A stretch of 64,000 nt of DNA from Laccaria trichodermophora (Eukaryota; Basidiomycota; Agaricomycetes; Agaricales; Hydnangiaceae): contig JACTVC010000035.1 in NCBI GenBank assembly GCA_018417955.1, positions 186,001-250,000 on the forward strand. The letters run 5' to 3'. Positions 1 through 11,867 of the stretch are shown here, piece after piece. The notes under the pieces were generated by a model. That model saw nothing but the letters and a program-made list of their open reading frames with translations, did no database searches and was not told the DNA's origin. Position numbers and translations under genes: made by a program. Each line of letters begins with the position of its first letter. Within the stretch, counting starts at the first letter, position 1.

Positions 1-20
1 TACTCAGAATCATAGGTCAG

Positions 21-1174
21 TATAGGGAAATGGGTGTCCTGCTTTGGCGAGGATTTGCCATCGACGACGTAATGGCCCAGTGCTTTGGTAACGAGGAAGA
101 TGGGTCCGGGAAGGGAAGGCAAATGCCTGTCGTATGTATTTTTCTCTCTTCTAAATACCTCGCAAAATATCTTAGAACGTCGCAGCATTTTGGCTCGCCT
201 AAACATCACTTTCACACAATCTCATCGCCGTTAGCCACACAAATACCCCAGGCGGCCGGTGTAGGGTATGCTCTGAAGCGCACACCAGACCGCCGTTCAC
301 GATCAATTGCTGCTTGTTATTTCGGAGAGGGCGCTGCGTCAGAAGGAGGTCAGTATTGTGTTACTACCGTTGACTTTTTTTGTCCATCCTGATAAATAAT
401 CAAAATATTACCAGATTTTCATGCTGGGCTCATGCTGGCTTCTACAATACCCTCGCCCACATTATTCATAGCTCGTAATAATGGGTTTGCGATCAGCACG
501 CCAAGCACTGAGCAATATAATGGAGATGGGATCGCAAGCCGAGGCCCGGGATACGGAATTGATACTGTGAGAGTAGACGGAAACGACGTTCTCGCCGTTC
601 TTGCCGCTACTCGTGAAGCTCGAAAGAGATGCTTGGAACAAGGCCGTGCGGTCTTGGTGGAAGCTATGAGCTATCGGTAAATAATTTTTTGAAAAAACTG
701 GGCAACTCTTTTTTCACTCCACATTGGAAATACAGAGTCAGCCATCATTCAACTTCGGACGACTCGTTTGCCTATCGACCGCGCACCGAGGTCGAGGATC
801 GGAAAAAGGTCGACAACCCCATCATGCGATTCCGCCTTTTTATGGAATCTCAAGGATGGTGGAACGCGGACGCCGAAACCGAGCTGAAGGCTCGTCTCAA
901 AGAGGACGTCATGAAAGCCTTTAAGAGGGCGGAAACGCTGAAACGAGCTGAACTAAGCGAGTTGTTTACCGACGTGTATGGTGGAGAGCAACCGTGGCAT
1001 CTTGTGAGTCTGAATTCCATTCAAGCAGAAACTGTGTGTTGACGAATCTCAAATGTGTAGAAGGAGCAAAGGGCGGAACTCGCCAGTTTGTTGAGGAAGT
1101 ATGGAAGTACCTACGAACCGTGGCGAAAGGAGCTGGCAAAGTTTAAGAACAACGGCCAAGATTTGCTCGATTAG
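21..1174 (+). CDS. 2-oxoisovalerate dehydrogenase E1 subunit alpha (BCKDHA-like), 3' part
   Basis: E1-alpha of the mitochondrial branched-chain 2-oxoacid dehydrogenase complex, which performs the thiamine-diphosphate-dependent decarboxylation of 2-oxo acids from Leu, Ile and Val. Predicted exons are 21-131, 186-348, 415-676, 736-1003 and 1061-1174; bases 1-20 look like the end of an upstream intron (ends in cag). Conserved family sequence is read directly: [25 protein letters not shown], the ThDP-binding stretch [16 protein letters not shown] (across a splice), [26 protein letters not shown] and the phosphorylation-loop segment HHSTSDDS with adjacent Tyr and Arg. The tail SQGWW followed by a charged helix and FTDVY matches the family C-terminus. 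The N-terminus and mitochondrial presequence lie outside the window. No lesion seen. Confidence 0.93.
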
Positions 1175-2065
1175 AAGAATACTATACCCTACTGGTAATA
1201 CATCACATAAAAACATTGGATTTCGTGCTATAACTATTTTTGGTCGCTAACTTCTCGGCGAGAGAGTAGCGCGATACTACTTCATCCAACAAGGCCTAAA
1301 ATCTCTTGTGCTGAGAGATGATGCCCACCATGCCAAATGGTAATCCGTGTGCGCATCGCATCTGATCCTTATGGCGCCATGGGAGTTGGTTGTGTGCAAA
1401 TTGTGTGCTCAGATCTGGTTCTGATACGTGACAATCTGTGACGAAAATACAAAACCAAATAGAGTTTTCGAAACTCCCTTGTGCAGACGGCAATGCAAAG
1501 CACTGTAAAGTGCGGACAGGAAGTCAGCGATGAGCACATTTTTTCCAAAATTTTGGTGTCAGCCCAACAGGGCCGAAAAATTAGGGTTTTTGATGGCCTT
1601 TTTTTTTTTTGCAAAATTTGAGGCACAACGGACAGAAACGGGGAAATTTGGTACGGACAGAAACCCAGAAATTTGGAAAATTTGGGATCCGACCTTTCAG
1701 TGATATGTCGGGGGTCCTGGTAAGGGCCTGTTCTGGTCCTAGTACACCATCAGTGCTTGAACAAGTGGCTGTGAGTCAGACTTTATGCCCAGTGAAAACC
1801 AACTTTACATCACGTGATCTAGTTTAATTTATTGGAAACTTAAAACCACTCGCAATTGGCAGCAATTATATACAAATCATCCAAAATAGCTCTATGTATA
1901 GCAGATGTGCAGCAAATCATTTCGGATAGATTGATGCAATAGCGAAGTACATGACAAATAACTTTAAAACAAATGACATAAAAGCATATGTAAATCACGC
2001 CATCAGATTTAAACCAATTTGAATGCAAATCCCTGTGGAACCCATCGAAAGACTCAGGTGAGTAC
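1175..2065. other. AT-rich intergenic stretch with no supported gene
   Basis: Only short overlapping reading frames without recognisable protein character are present. The segment around 1730-1790 (catcagtgctt...gtgagtcagac) resembles a segment near 10640-10700 (catcagtgctg...gtgcgtcagac), suggesting scattered copies of an old repeat, but I could not define ends. Confidence 0.4.
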
Positions 2066-4071
2066 TTACTCGCTCGTGAGGGACTTGGAAAGGGCCTTGA
2101 AGCGCTATATTAAAGGTGAATTCAGATAAACATAGTGAGATTTTAAGAGAGCAAACCTCTAATTCCGCTGGAGAAAGGGCGTTGAAGTATGCAGCAAACT
2201 CCTCCACTGTACCGTGATGCTGATCCACCCATTCTTTGGCACAAAGGTTCCTTGAAAAAGGTCAATAATGCACTGAAGGGATATATTTGTAGGGTATAGT
2301 ACGTACCTTGGAGTGGTCGAGTGCTTGTTGGCTCACATCTTGTTAGGCCGTTTCGAAGCCTTCTGAGTATTTTCCCGAGGCAACTCTTGAACAGCCTGGG
2401 CACAGTGCACGGCAAGATTGTGTTGATCGACATTAGAAAAGCCTTGAGTTAGGTGTACAGGATCAGCTAAAGTCAAAGAAGAGGGAGTGGCCGATGGCAA
2501 CGGCGCAACGCTGAATGGTTTGTTGAGCTTTGCGAGGAAGTTGAGCAATCAAAGGCATGTTAACAGCATAAACATAACTTACAGAAAACTGGTATTGAGG
2601 ACGTGCATCGGAACTGGTCAGGAGGGTTGGATCGATAGCGAGGGATTGGTTTCCAGTGGCAGCCTGTCCCTTCACAAACTCGTGGTTAGATTGGAAGTAT
2701 ACATGTAGGAGAGCTCACCATGGCTGGCACAGGCCTAGCAGGTGTGCCGGCAATGATGTTGATTTGCGGTACCTTAAGCTAACGTTTAGAGATGGTCGAT
2801 AATTAATTACAACGTCTAGAACATACCGTATCTGAGAAGTCCATAGGTGATGGGTCCACCGCTGACTTTCCCATCAAGTTCGAAACCTTCGTCTTCTTAT
2901 GAGATGGATCGTCCTTTGAATGCTCCTCAAATAGCCGCTTTGATGAGGTCTTCCCCTTAGATTTTTCTGTCTCTTGTCTGCTTAGCCAGTGAGTGCGCCA
3001 TTGCGAATAGATCTCGCTGGCAATCTGCTCGCTTTTCCAGTCTAGGTCGCACGAACCTAACTCAGGAAATCTTGATACCATTTCACGGCAATACTTGTTA
3101 CGGCTTGTCACATCCATGCCTTCGACCCAGCTGTGAAAAACTTTGCTGTCCATGGCAAATCCGACAAAGGTCGACCTTGCATAACGGCGTATTTCCGTTG
3201 CTCTCCAGCCATCAATAACATCACCATTCGCATGCTGGATATAACGCATTTTGACGTTCTCGCCCTGCGACGCTCGCCCTTTGCCTCGCTTGCCTTTAGC
3301 TGCAACCTGCTCGCGTACACCAATACCATCCTCCCCATCGTCATCATCATCAGCTTCACCCTGATCGGTACCCTGAGCCCTAACAGGTGCATCGTCGATA
3401 GCGGTGGTTCTTCCTTCTGCCGATGCAGCAAAATATTCGTGGCGAAACCAGTAAAGGATGTTGGGGTAGTCTTCACGTTTCAGTACGACATGTGCAGGCA
3501 AGGAAGTAGGGACTTGTGCGACCAGAAATTCGTATGCCTCCCTGAGTTACGCATGAGCAAGTTGTAACGAGCTTATCATGTAAAGATACATACTTCAGCG
3601 TCAAGTGTTTGGCTGACAATAATTCGCACTGCTTCACAAGATTGCTGTGCTCCTGTCGCATCTCGTTAAATCTTGCTTGAAGCGAACAGTATTGCTCGGC
3701 AGAAATTAAAGCACTGTCAGATTGAACGTTAGACCAGCCAGATTCGAGTGAGGATGTCGATGTCGATGCAGCCTTTGTGACGTTATGTGAAACAATGAAC
3801 AATAGTAAAAGGTTTTTGAGTGACATACCATGTAGTTCTCAAAATTTGAGTTCCTGTATGGGGCTGAGAACTGAGATGAAGTCGTGCCAGTGCTGTCTGA
3901 GGTAGACAGCTGAGAGGATTGTCCACAGTGATGAAAATGGTCAGGCAGATAGTTCCTGGCCTGATTTCCATCGAAACCTAGTTGCCTGCCCGCAGGGCTT
4001 GCGCCTCGAAGATTTGGTTCAAAGAAGTTGCCAGGCGGGTGCATGGAACGAGAAGGAGGCGAAACATTCAT
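2066..4071 (-). CDS. Hypothetical protein of an expanded mushroom family (8 exons)
   Basis: Function unknown. A continuous reading frame is obtained with exons 4071-3829, 3772-3604, 3541-2827, 2772-2719, 2678-2583, 2527-2337, 2250-2157 and 2104-2066; all introns are GT-AG and keep phase. The product is roughly 530 residues. Exon 2 is predicted coiled coil (SLQARFNEMRQEHSNLVKQC). Exon 3 holds a short acidic patch, a basic linker, then the best conserved block: KMRYIQHANGDVIDGWRATE followed by RRYARSTFVGFA and further on CREMVSRFPELGSCDLDWK. A Lys-rich, nuclear-signal-like stretch follows. The last exons carry NLCAKEWVDQHHGTVEEFAA. From memory, similar proteins occur in many copies in Agaricomycete genomes, often near transposons, without known function. 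No stop or frameshift was found, in contrast to neighbours. Confidence 0.7.
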
Positions 4072-4337
4072 TGAAACGAGGGCATCAAATTACATAATAT
4101 GGACATGGCGGCGATGGACTACATGACTATGGACGCGTACGGACGGCAGAGAACTACACAGAATACAATCATGGCTACTGGCATCGAGAAGCAGGTCATA
4201 ATGAGGAAGTATATGGGCAAAAAGACAGTTCAATCAAGCAGAAACCCCTTCTCAACTCCCTAAATGTCAACAGAGTCTTTCCACGCTTCAAGAGGCACGA
4301 TGGAAGAAAGTTGAGGATGACGTCCGGAGTTATCCCC

Positions 4338-7014
4338 TCAAAGAAATTTGTAAGGATACCTGCTGGAACCAGCTTGAGATCGAGCACGCTTCGCTGGCAC
4401 GGTGGCACGGGCATAGTGACATTTAGTTTCAGGATGATTGGCAGCAAGATCGGTGAGTGCCTCTTTGAGGATCTGCTTGAAAACACTGTGGTCGCCAACA
4501 GCATTATGGGAAAATGGGTTCGAATAGGGCCATGTAGCCTTGACAAGACGAGAAAGGTATGGGGACAAAGGTTTCCAATAATCTGGGATGTGCTTGTCGA
4601 TCTCAGACTCATAGTGATTCAAGTCAATTGCCTTGTCCTTGCGTAACTGCTCGGGATCGATCTCGTTGTACCACCGTGCCAGAGGAACATGGTCTTTCAA
4701 TGCACGGAGTTGGCCACAGGGTCCCATGGTGAAGGTGATGATGCCAAGGGCTGTGTAAAGAAGCGACTCGAGGTCATGGGCTGGACTGTGGATATAGCTT
4801 CCACGGTTACTCTTGTCCAGCGACGCAAGCGACATGAAAGGCAAGGTGCCCTAAAACAAAATGATTATCAAGACAAACAATGTTGGGGAGCGACGGAAAC
4901 ATACCGATGTCTTTTCTGTGATAGCGCCAATTTTACGAGAATAGTCATAGTCAATGACAACGCCGGAGACTGGAAGATCATCCATCACCCCTGCTTTTGG
5001 AGCAGGTGTGAATGCTGCTTGTCCTTGTATGCTGGTCCGAGTGGTGCACGGCAGGGACTGCTTGCTACCATGACCCTTTGGGGGTGGGTGTGGGAGCAGA
5101 GAGCGATAAATGACGATGTTGTTGACACTAATGTCACCATGAACCAAACCACACTTCGTGTGCAGATATTCAAGCCCTGAAGAGCAACTGTATGAGTGGA
5201 TAGCTTTGATATTGTATACTAGACTTACAATCAACGCAATCCAACAACACTTTGACAAACTCTTCACGAGAGCGGAACGATGTTAAGGTGTCCCCAACGG
5301 GACCAGTCACTACCCGACGATGAAGGCGTTCTGAGGGCGGGTCGGCCAGTCTTCCCCTTCGTCCAATGGTAGAATCCCCAATCTCCTCTCCCACAACAAA
5401 TCGGGGGTGCATCGATTGAAATTTCTGAGCCTCTGGACTCGAGTCTTCCTTAAGCTTCTCGCTGATAGATGAGAGAATGTCTATTTCAGACATTCCCTGA
5501 TTAGCAAGGAGCCAAGCGTCCTTGAGGATGTGGGACTTGCCATCCTTGTCTTATACAAGGAAGATATGGGTGCCACGGCCAAAGAGGACAAGAGAAGAGT
5601 AGATGTGCTTGATAACTTTGAACTCCACAGCTTCGACTTTGATCTTCAAAACATTCCCAGTGAAGGGGTCTACTGTCATCGAGGTGTCAACGCCGAGGGT
5701 CTCCAGGCGAGCATACGACAATGCAAATACAATGCGTGCGAGGTCAATAGCCTCATACCCAACGATGGGGGTCCAGGAAGTCAAACAGACACCAGCTCGA
5801 TCAATCAATATGAAGGAAAACTCTGCGTTGGCAGGAGCACTGCAGCCTCGCAAAGCAAGACCTAGAACAAAGCGACGGAATGGCTGGGTCTCAAACATGA
5901 GGGCCGCTTTCTCCAGGATCTGCTGTAGCATGCTTTCACGGGGGGCAGATGCCGATACTTCCACGATTGCCTCAACATGGTGCCATCGGGGCCTACGTAA
6001 GCCGTTCCCTAGAAAATGGCGGATGTTTCGATTAATGAGGATGATATCGGGCTTGCGAAGACGATAACCCCCACTAGGGGCCACCTTGTGTGAGACCCTG
6101 CTGAAGGAACAATCTTCAGCAGCTGCGACAACGAACGCATTCCTCTGTAAATCAACCTCGTCAACTTCACCGACAACCTCGTCAACTTTGCCGGCAACCT
6201 CATCAACTTTGCCGGCAACCTCGTCAACTTCACCAGCAACACTGCCAACAGCGTCACTAGCTTCATCAGAAACATCAAACTCATCAGTGTCAACATCCCC
6301 ATCAGCATCGTCGCTTGAAACTTGGCCAGTATTTTCCGGCTCAATGAGGCCATGCTGAACTCCAAGGCTGTGCGACAAGTGATTGAGCCAGTCCTGGATC
6401 TCTCGCTCCCCCATGGTGTCAGGAAAGTTAGAGAATCGCTGCGCCGACTTGTCCCAACATTCTGGGATCTTATCGAGGAGCGCATCGCTGAATGGGACTG
6501 GGAGGGCGTTGTCAGGGAATATCGCCTTGCATACCCACTCCGTTGTGCCGACTTGGACAGCGTGGGGAAGTACGGTGTTAAGGAGGGAGTTGGCGATGGT
6601 GGCATTGACCTCCTTGTGGAGCGGCTCTAGCTTCGTAGTACTGGAAGCCCCTCTGAGGTGTAGATTGGGGGTACCAAATTCATTTGAGATATACTCTTTG
6701 AAACGCTCTTGCTGAGTCAGAGTGGTTAGGAACGTCGGCAAAGGGAGGGTGGGGTGATTGTAGTGCGCTCGTATATCGAGCATGCCATTACAGAGCGCCT
6801 GCTTTCGAAGCACCTCCACGAAATCAGAGTTTTGCATCTTGGGAAGTTGGACAAGGTTGGGTAACAAAGCCGGAGAGTGGTCTTGGGAAACTTGGAAATC
6901 GTCGAGGAAGTCGAAGTCAGTGGTGGTGGTGCTGAAGCAAGTCGTGTCAAGCAGGATGGCAAGCTTGTTTGAAAGTCCACGAGTCGTGGCTAGTGGCCAC
7001 AAGGGGGCTGCCAT
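4338..7014 (-). pseudogene. FunK1 fungal-type protein kinase with an in-frame stop
   Basis: Predicted exons 7014-5228, 5176-4905 and 4850-4338. The product would be a FunK1-family serine/threonine kinase-like protein, an expanded Agaricomycete family of unknown substrate. Kinase features are visible: a glycine-loop-like LFGRGTHIFLV, the catalytic loop VHGDISVNNIVI (Asp kept, HRD changed to HGD), the metal-binding segment VIDYDYSRK (DFG changed to DYD) and the activation-segment end GTLPFMSLAS. An unusual N-terminal insertion repeats the heptad VDEVAGK/VDEVVGE (about 6160-6260). The frame is broken by a TAA at 5553-5551, immediately after the glycine loop: the same frame continues without another stop through DKDGKSHILKDAW, a conserved continuation of FunK1 strands. 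No intron can remove it. CAA to TAA would explain it. A truncated N-terminal product of 487 residues would lack the kinase core. Confidence 0.8.
6160..6262. repeat. Coding minisatellite (7-8 codon units) inside the FunK1 gene
   Basis: Tandem units of about 21-24 bases on the minus strand encode variations of VDEVAGK, VDEVVGE and GEVDEV, about five copies. The block lies in a low-complexity acidic linker between the FunK1 N-terminal region and the kinase domain. Period is an even number of codons so the frame is kept. Confidence 0.7.
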
Positions 7015-7083
7015 CGATAGGGAAGACAGCTGAATGTTGACGCTGGGACGGCGACAACCAATGTATTATGTAACATGACATTT

Positions 7084-10000
7084 TTATGTACAAGCTTCTC
7101 CAGCACCACCCAGTCGAACCACGTCTAATCCAGGTCTCTCTACCAAGAAATGATAATTGCCGTCAACAGGGTGTCCTTTTAGTTTATAAGGTATCATCGA
7201 TACAACAGATTGAATGCGATCGACGTCAATGACCTGCAATGAAGTGTCCCCCAGATAATCACAATAGATCAATGTTCCATGAGAAGCGGCCAACAGCTCT
7301 GGATTGGGCTCGGAATAGACTGAAAGAACTGCCAGAGAGAGAACGGTATCTTTGCGCTTACAGCGAAAATAGTACAATACTTCGCCAAAGTGGCTGTCTC
7401 CATTTTCTGTGAGGAACTGGAAAGTAATACTTATATCATTAAGTGACTTGAATTGACGGAAATGACTCATACCTTCACATTACGAGCTATTCTTACCTTT
7501 CCCAAAGGTTTGATGGACTCTTTCCAGTATGATCTAGCCACTTGGCCGTTTGGCAGTCGAAGGCGTGCCCATCGAGTGACCTTTGGACACCAGCTGCTGG
7601 AATTTTCTGGCATGCCACCAAGATAGCGTAATAGTGCACCGGCCTCTTGGGGCCGCATGAGGCGAGCATACCTGTCTTGAGCACGAAGAAGGGCATAGCC
7701 TCGTCTGAGATCAATCGCACCTCGAGGTAAGGACAAGGGAGGAGGGTCGAGATCAGGTATCATCGCTGTCAAAGCATTTACCTGGCATCGCAGTAGCCCA
7801 CGCTGTGAGAGATTCACATAGGGATTGGATGGTTGTCGGATCTCTTGCCCTAAATTTCCAATGGTGCGTTCCATGGTCCACTGTGAAGAACAAATCGGTG
7901 GTCCAATTCTCGTGACTTCGGGAGCGAGGTGAAGTAAAGCATGTACACTTTGCCGACAAAAGTGTAAGCGGTCCACTCTTCCTTGATAATATAGCGCTTC
8001 GAAATCTTGTACAAATGATTCGAGCAGATTGCTGGCCAGCAGTAGGTCATCGGCACGGATGTGGTGTTGTTGAATGATGCGCATTGCTCGGACAAGCCTG
8101 CAAAAATGTGAATAGTAAGGCTCGGGAAGGACGCCATAAAGGAGAGCCGGTGCCAATCCGTAAAGGTAGATCAACCATTCCCATGCCTTGTAACCACTAT
8201 TAATCTTTTCTGTGATGTTACGAGGGGGCCGGTCAAATGAACCAGGGAGGAATGGGGTGGCGGCGGCAACATCTCTCCCGTGCGCTTCCCAAGTTTCACC
8301 ATGGAGAACGGCCCACGGCCAGTTGGAAGGTGGGTCATTCTTTTCGTGATCAAAAGTGCCGCACCATAACGGGACACATAAGTCTGAGAGGTTGAAAGTA
8401 GCCAGATGCATGATATCAGAACCGAAACATCCCAGAATCCCTAGAATTCTATCAGAATGCACTCCTAGAAAGATTGTAGGCTTCGTTATGCCAGTCTCTA
8501 AGCGTCGTTTCTTGTACTGAGTTTCGTTTGGTGAGCTAAGAAGAATGTTGAGGTTGGAAAGATATAATTCGGAGGAGGAAGTCAAAGAAATGGTGTACGG
8601 TAGATCGTCGTGATCGCATCCCGGCATCACATAGTCGATAGGCTTCAAAAGAGCCGGGTAGTAGTGGGGACCATTCGGTTTGTGTCTTCCTGGGGTCGGG
8701 CAGTATATCCGACATCCAAACTTGCCATGATGCCCTACAAGACCATTCAAATATGCCATTGCAGGACCATCAGCGGTGTTCAGTGCAATAAACAATTGCG
8801 ACATAAACAGTTGCTTCATGTAAGCATCCCATATAGCAAGGCCTTCCCTCTGAAGTGCGCAAACATGGTGCAAACCCAGGAATAGGAAAGAATCGAGAAT
8901 TTTCAGTTTACCGGGGATGAACCCCCTAGGAAGCACGAACCGTTTCTTGTATCGTTCATCAGGTGAGAGGTCCATGAGGACCCAGATGTAAATCCAGCAG
9001 TCCGATGCCTTGTGTGCATACAGTTGGGCACCATCGATTGACAGCATCAGAAGGATATCGGTGTCCTTGATTTTCCCACTGCGGACGTTCTCGAGATAAT
9101 CACTGCCACAATAGAAGTCGTTGTATGAGGAGAGATTGCCGAATGTAGCCTGAAGCTCACGAATGAGCTCCCAAGTTTTCCATCGCCGATAGTGGAATTT
9201 CTTTGCACTTGACGCATCGCGCCAAAGAGCCTGCAAAATCGGACCAAGCAGGATTGTATGAAATTCTTGCTGAGGCTTCTTCGTGACTGGGCAAAGTTTC
9301 GGTTCACCGCATACCGAGCAGCAGTCTAGATTGGCGAACGGCCCTGTGAACGCAAGGCAACTATTTTTGCACATCACGTGAACCACAGAACTGACTCCAG
9401 TGATCTCGCTGATATGACGTATCATCTGAGCATACGAGGGGATGTTATCCTCTGGATGGCGTCGTATAATCGCATTCCGATTGGCATTGAAAGAACCAAC
9501 GGAAGAGTTCATGTTAGCTAGAAAAAGGTCGATGCCGAGGCGTAGGTCAGGAAGCATGGTAACGTCGAAAGGCATGGTAGGCGGATTTCTTAGCCGTTGG
9601 ATGGCGCTCTGCTCCATTTTACAGTGGATGTCGTCGTGAGATGCGGACTGAAGTGCCCAGATGAATTCAACGGTGGTGAGCAAGTCTTCGAGTTGAGTGT
9701 TTTCGAATAGACTTTGAAGACCCGGCCACGTTGAAGAGTCCTCTGGCTGGGTAGCACCGGAATTGGTATCCTGGTTGCTGGGATTTGAGTCAAGGCATCC
9801 AGGATCAGGATCAGAGTCGATGGTGCTTTCCAAGTCTTCAAGCGTGCCATCAGAACAGAGAGTTGGGTGTTCTGTAGCCAGGTCCGAAGACTTGAGAGAG
9901 GAAGAGCTGCTGGACTCGGAGCTAGGTGGTAAAGAATGGTTGACGGGTGGTTCAAGGGATGCTGCGAGTGTTTGAGGTGTTTGAAGAGCCACCTCAGGTT

Positions 10001-10308
10001 ACAGTGCAGGCGCGAGAGGCAAAGCACTTGTGGAGAGCTAAACAGAGTCGATCTGGGTGAGGTACGGCTCTCGCAGGATTTTTAGTTCGGAAATTTACAT
10101 TGGTCTCATTCAGCCTCTCATCTTGAAGAGAATTTTCAGACCCTTCCTGCTCTCTGAACTTGGCATGCTTCTTGTACAGAGCCTTGGATATCTGTCGTTT
10201 ACGGCCTTTGCAACCGGCAATGCACGCACATACAAAAGTCACCCTTCTGTTCGCTGCCTTCCACTTCGTTGTCTCAGGTCCTTTGGTTGCGCTGGTGGCC
10301 TTGGGCAT
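7084..10308 (-). mobile_element. CACTA/EnSpm-like (Tnp2/Plavaka type) transposase gene
   Basis: Predicted exons 10308-10099, 9992-7473 and 7416-7084. The first exon begins MPKATSATKG and carries a small Cys cluster (FVCACIAGCKGRKRQISK), a common N-terminal DNA-binding-like segment of this group. The long second exon (about 840 codons) is open throughout and carries the transposase core: ITGVSSVVHVMCKNSCLAF, CxxC pair CCSVCGEPKLC, LSIDGAQLYAHKASDCW (first catalytic-type Asp in a DGAQLY context), a DSFLFLGLHH block, TADGPAMAYLNGLVGHHGK and GCRIYCPTPGRHKPNGPHYY. The third exon continues FGEVLYYFRC to LQVIDVDRI, usual C-terminal pieces of these proteins. From memory these match the Tnp2/EnSpm transposases abundant in Agaricomycetes. 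I could not find convincing terminal inverted repeats, so only the gene is delimited. The first intron (about 105 bases) is the least certain junction. The gene ends 70 bases before the FunK1 start, same strand. Confidence 0.82.
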
Positions 10309-11867
10309 GGTGGAGGCCCTGGAGGTAGTTGATAAGTAAGTCCAAAAATTAAATTCGAGGGACATGTTTACTACCTTGAATCAATTTGAATCTAATTCAC
10401 GCAATGTAAGTATGATGCGCACAGGTGCAACACCAGTGAAACTTGCGTTGAGCAGTGCTTCGTGTTTGAAGGAGGTGCTTGGCATGTTTCGCAAACTTTT
10501 TCGGAAACACGTTAATAGGGAAGTGGTGCTAAGCGCTGGATTCAAATTGAAGGTAATCTTGTGGCCTGGAAAGCAGACAACACGTGGTTTCATAATGTAA
10601 TGACGTCATATGGAACCGATACAAATAGAGTCAAATTTCACTGGGCTTTATGTATCATCAGTGCTGCAGCAAAATAAACAAGAGGCTGTGCGTCAGACTA
10701 AAGTATCCAGGAATTTCTAGCCCTCACAAATTTTCATTGTGCAAAACAATATGCAAAACACTGTTAAGACCCACTACTACGTAGCGGGCATTGGATGGCT
10801 GCCCAAGTCGACATATAGGCAGGTAAGCCTTTCGTAGAAATCGTGCTATTATCCAATATCTTCATGACACATTTCTAGTCGTCCGGTTCCCTAATATCCA
10901 GTAGACTCCATTCGACGTTCGTTCCTCTGCCCACTTGCACTCAAACAATCTCAGGTCCAAGCATACACCGCATGCACAGCGCAAGTTGGCAAGTGGCTAA
11001 TCTTTGCCCTTGGTACCCTTGATGTTTGTGCAATTTGTCCGCATACGTCCGAGATACAAACTTTTCGGGTGATAAGTTGTTGATACGTTGCATGGAAAGG
11101 ATCGATATGCAGGATTGTGCGTTGCTTCGGCCTATAGTTCGTTTCCCGTCGTTCCTTCTTCCCTTTGCCACTCGATCCGCCACACAGTCAAAGGCTCAAA
11201 CGATTTACATGGCCACACAGTCGCATGCGCCTGTCAAGTCCCACCAATCGGTAGGTTCGTCATTTCGCCCCGTGTTTAAATTGATTTGACCTTTCTTCCC
11301 TAGACCTTTCACTCCATCCTGCCCTCTCCAACCCCCAGATACCAACAAGAACTACATGGTGCGAATCATCGCTAATCTCCGGCACGAACACGACGTCGAA
11401 CGGGGGTCCGCTAATGCACATGAGAGTTTTGGACGTGCACTTGGAGGCACGTTCTGCCGTGTGCACCTCAGCTCTGACCCAAGCACACCCAGCCCAACAG
11501 GTGGGTCGAGGAGATGGAAGGTTGAAGGGACGATTTACATGCTCGAAAGGACTGCCAAGGGATCGGAAATTGAGATTTGGGATTCTGTCAACGCGTGAGT
11601 ATTAGTGTTTCTTTGCGTCTCTCTTTTGACGAGGCCTCTTTGTTCACCGTCACTTATGGACAACCAGACCTTGACCAAACCCGTTCAGTGACCATCTGAA
11701 GTGGGACAGTGTCGTTCGCCGTATGAAGTGACAGGACAACGATGCCCACCGCCTGCTGATGCTGCTCAATAGTCAAGTGAAAGGCAAACATTGCCAAAGT
11801 CGAACCCATTCCCCGCCAGAATCACTTTCCTTCAATCATAATATACACTTCCCCGCCCTTTCAAAAA
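10309..11867. other. Gene-poor stretch with weak coding-like segments
   Basis: No recognisable gene. A short frame at 11356-11598 (begins MVRIIANLRHEHDVER, 80 codons) has a protein-like composition but no family I know and no clear splice partners. The area 10360-10620 may contain the non-coding end of the transposon to its left. A segment at 10640-10700 resembles one near 1730-1790. Confidence 0.35.

Noticed and set aside
6009..6605. 198-codon minus-strand frame with Leu-rich repeats in FunK1
   Set aside because: Out-of-frame reading of the VDEVAGK minisatellite.
10364..10600. Plus-strand 78-codon frame behind the transposase
   Set aside because: Open on both strands over the same stretch, no conserved segment; more likely transposon terminal DNA.
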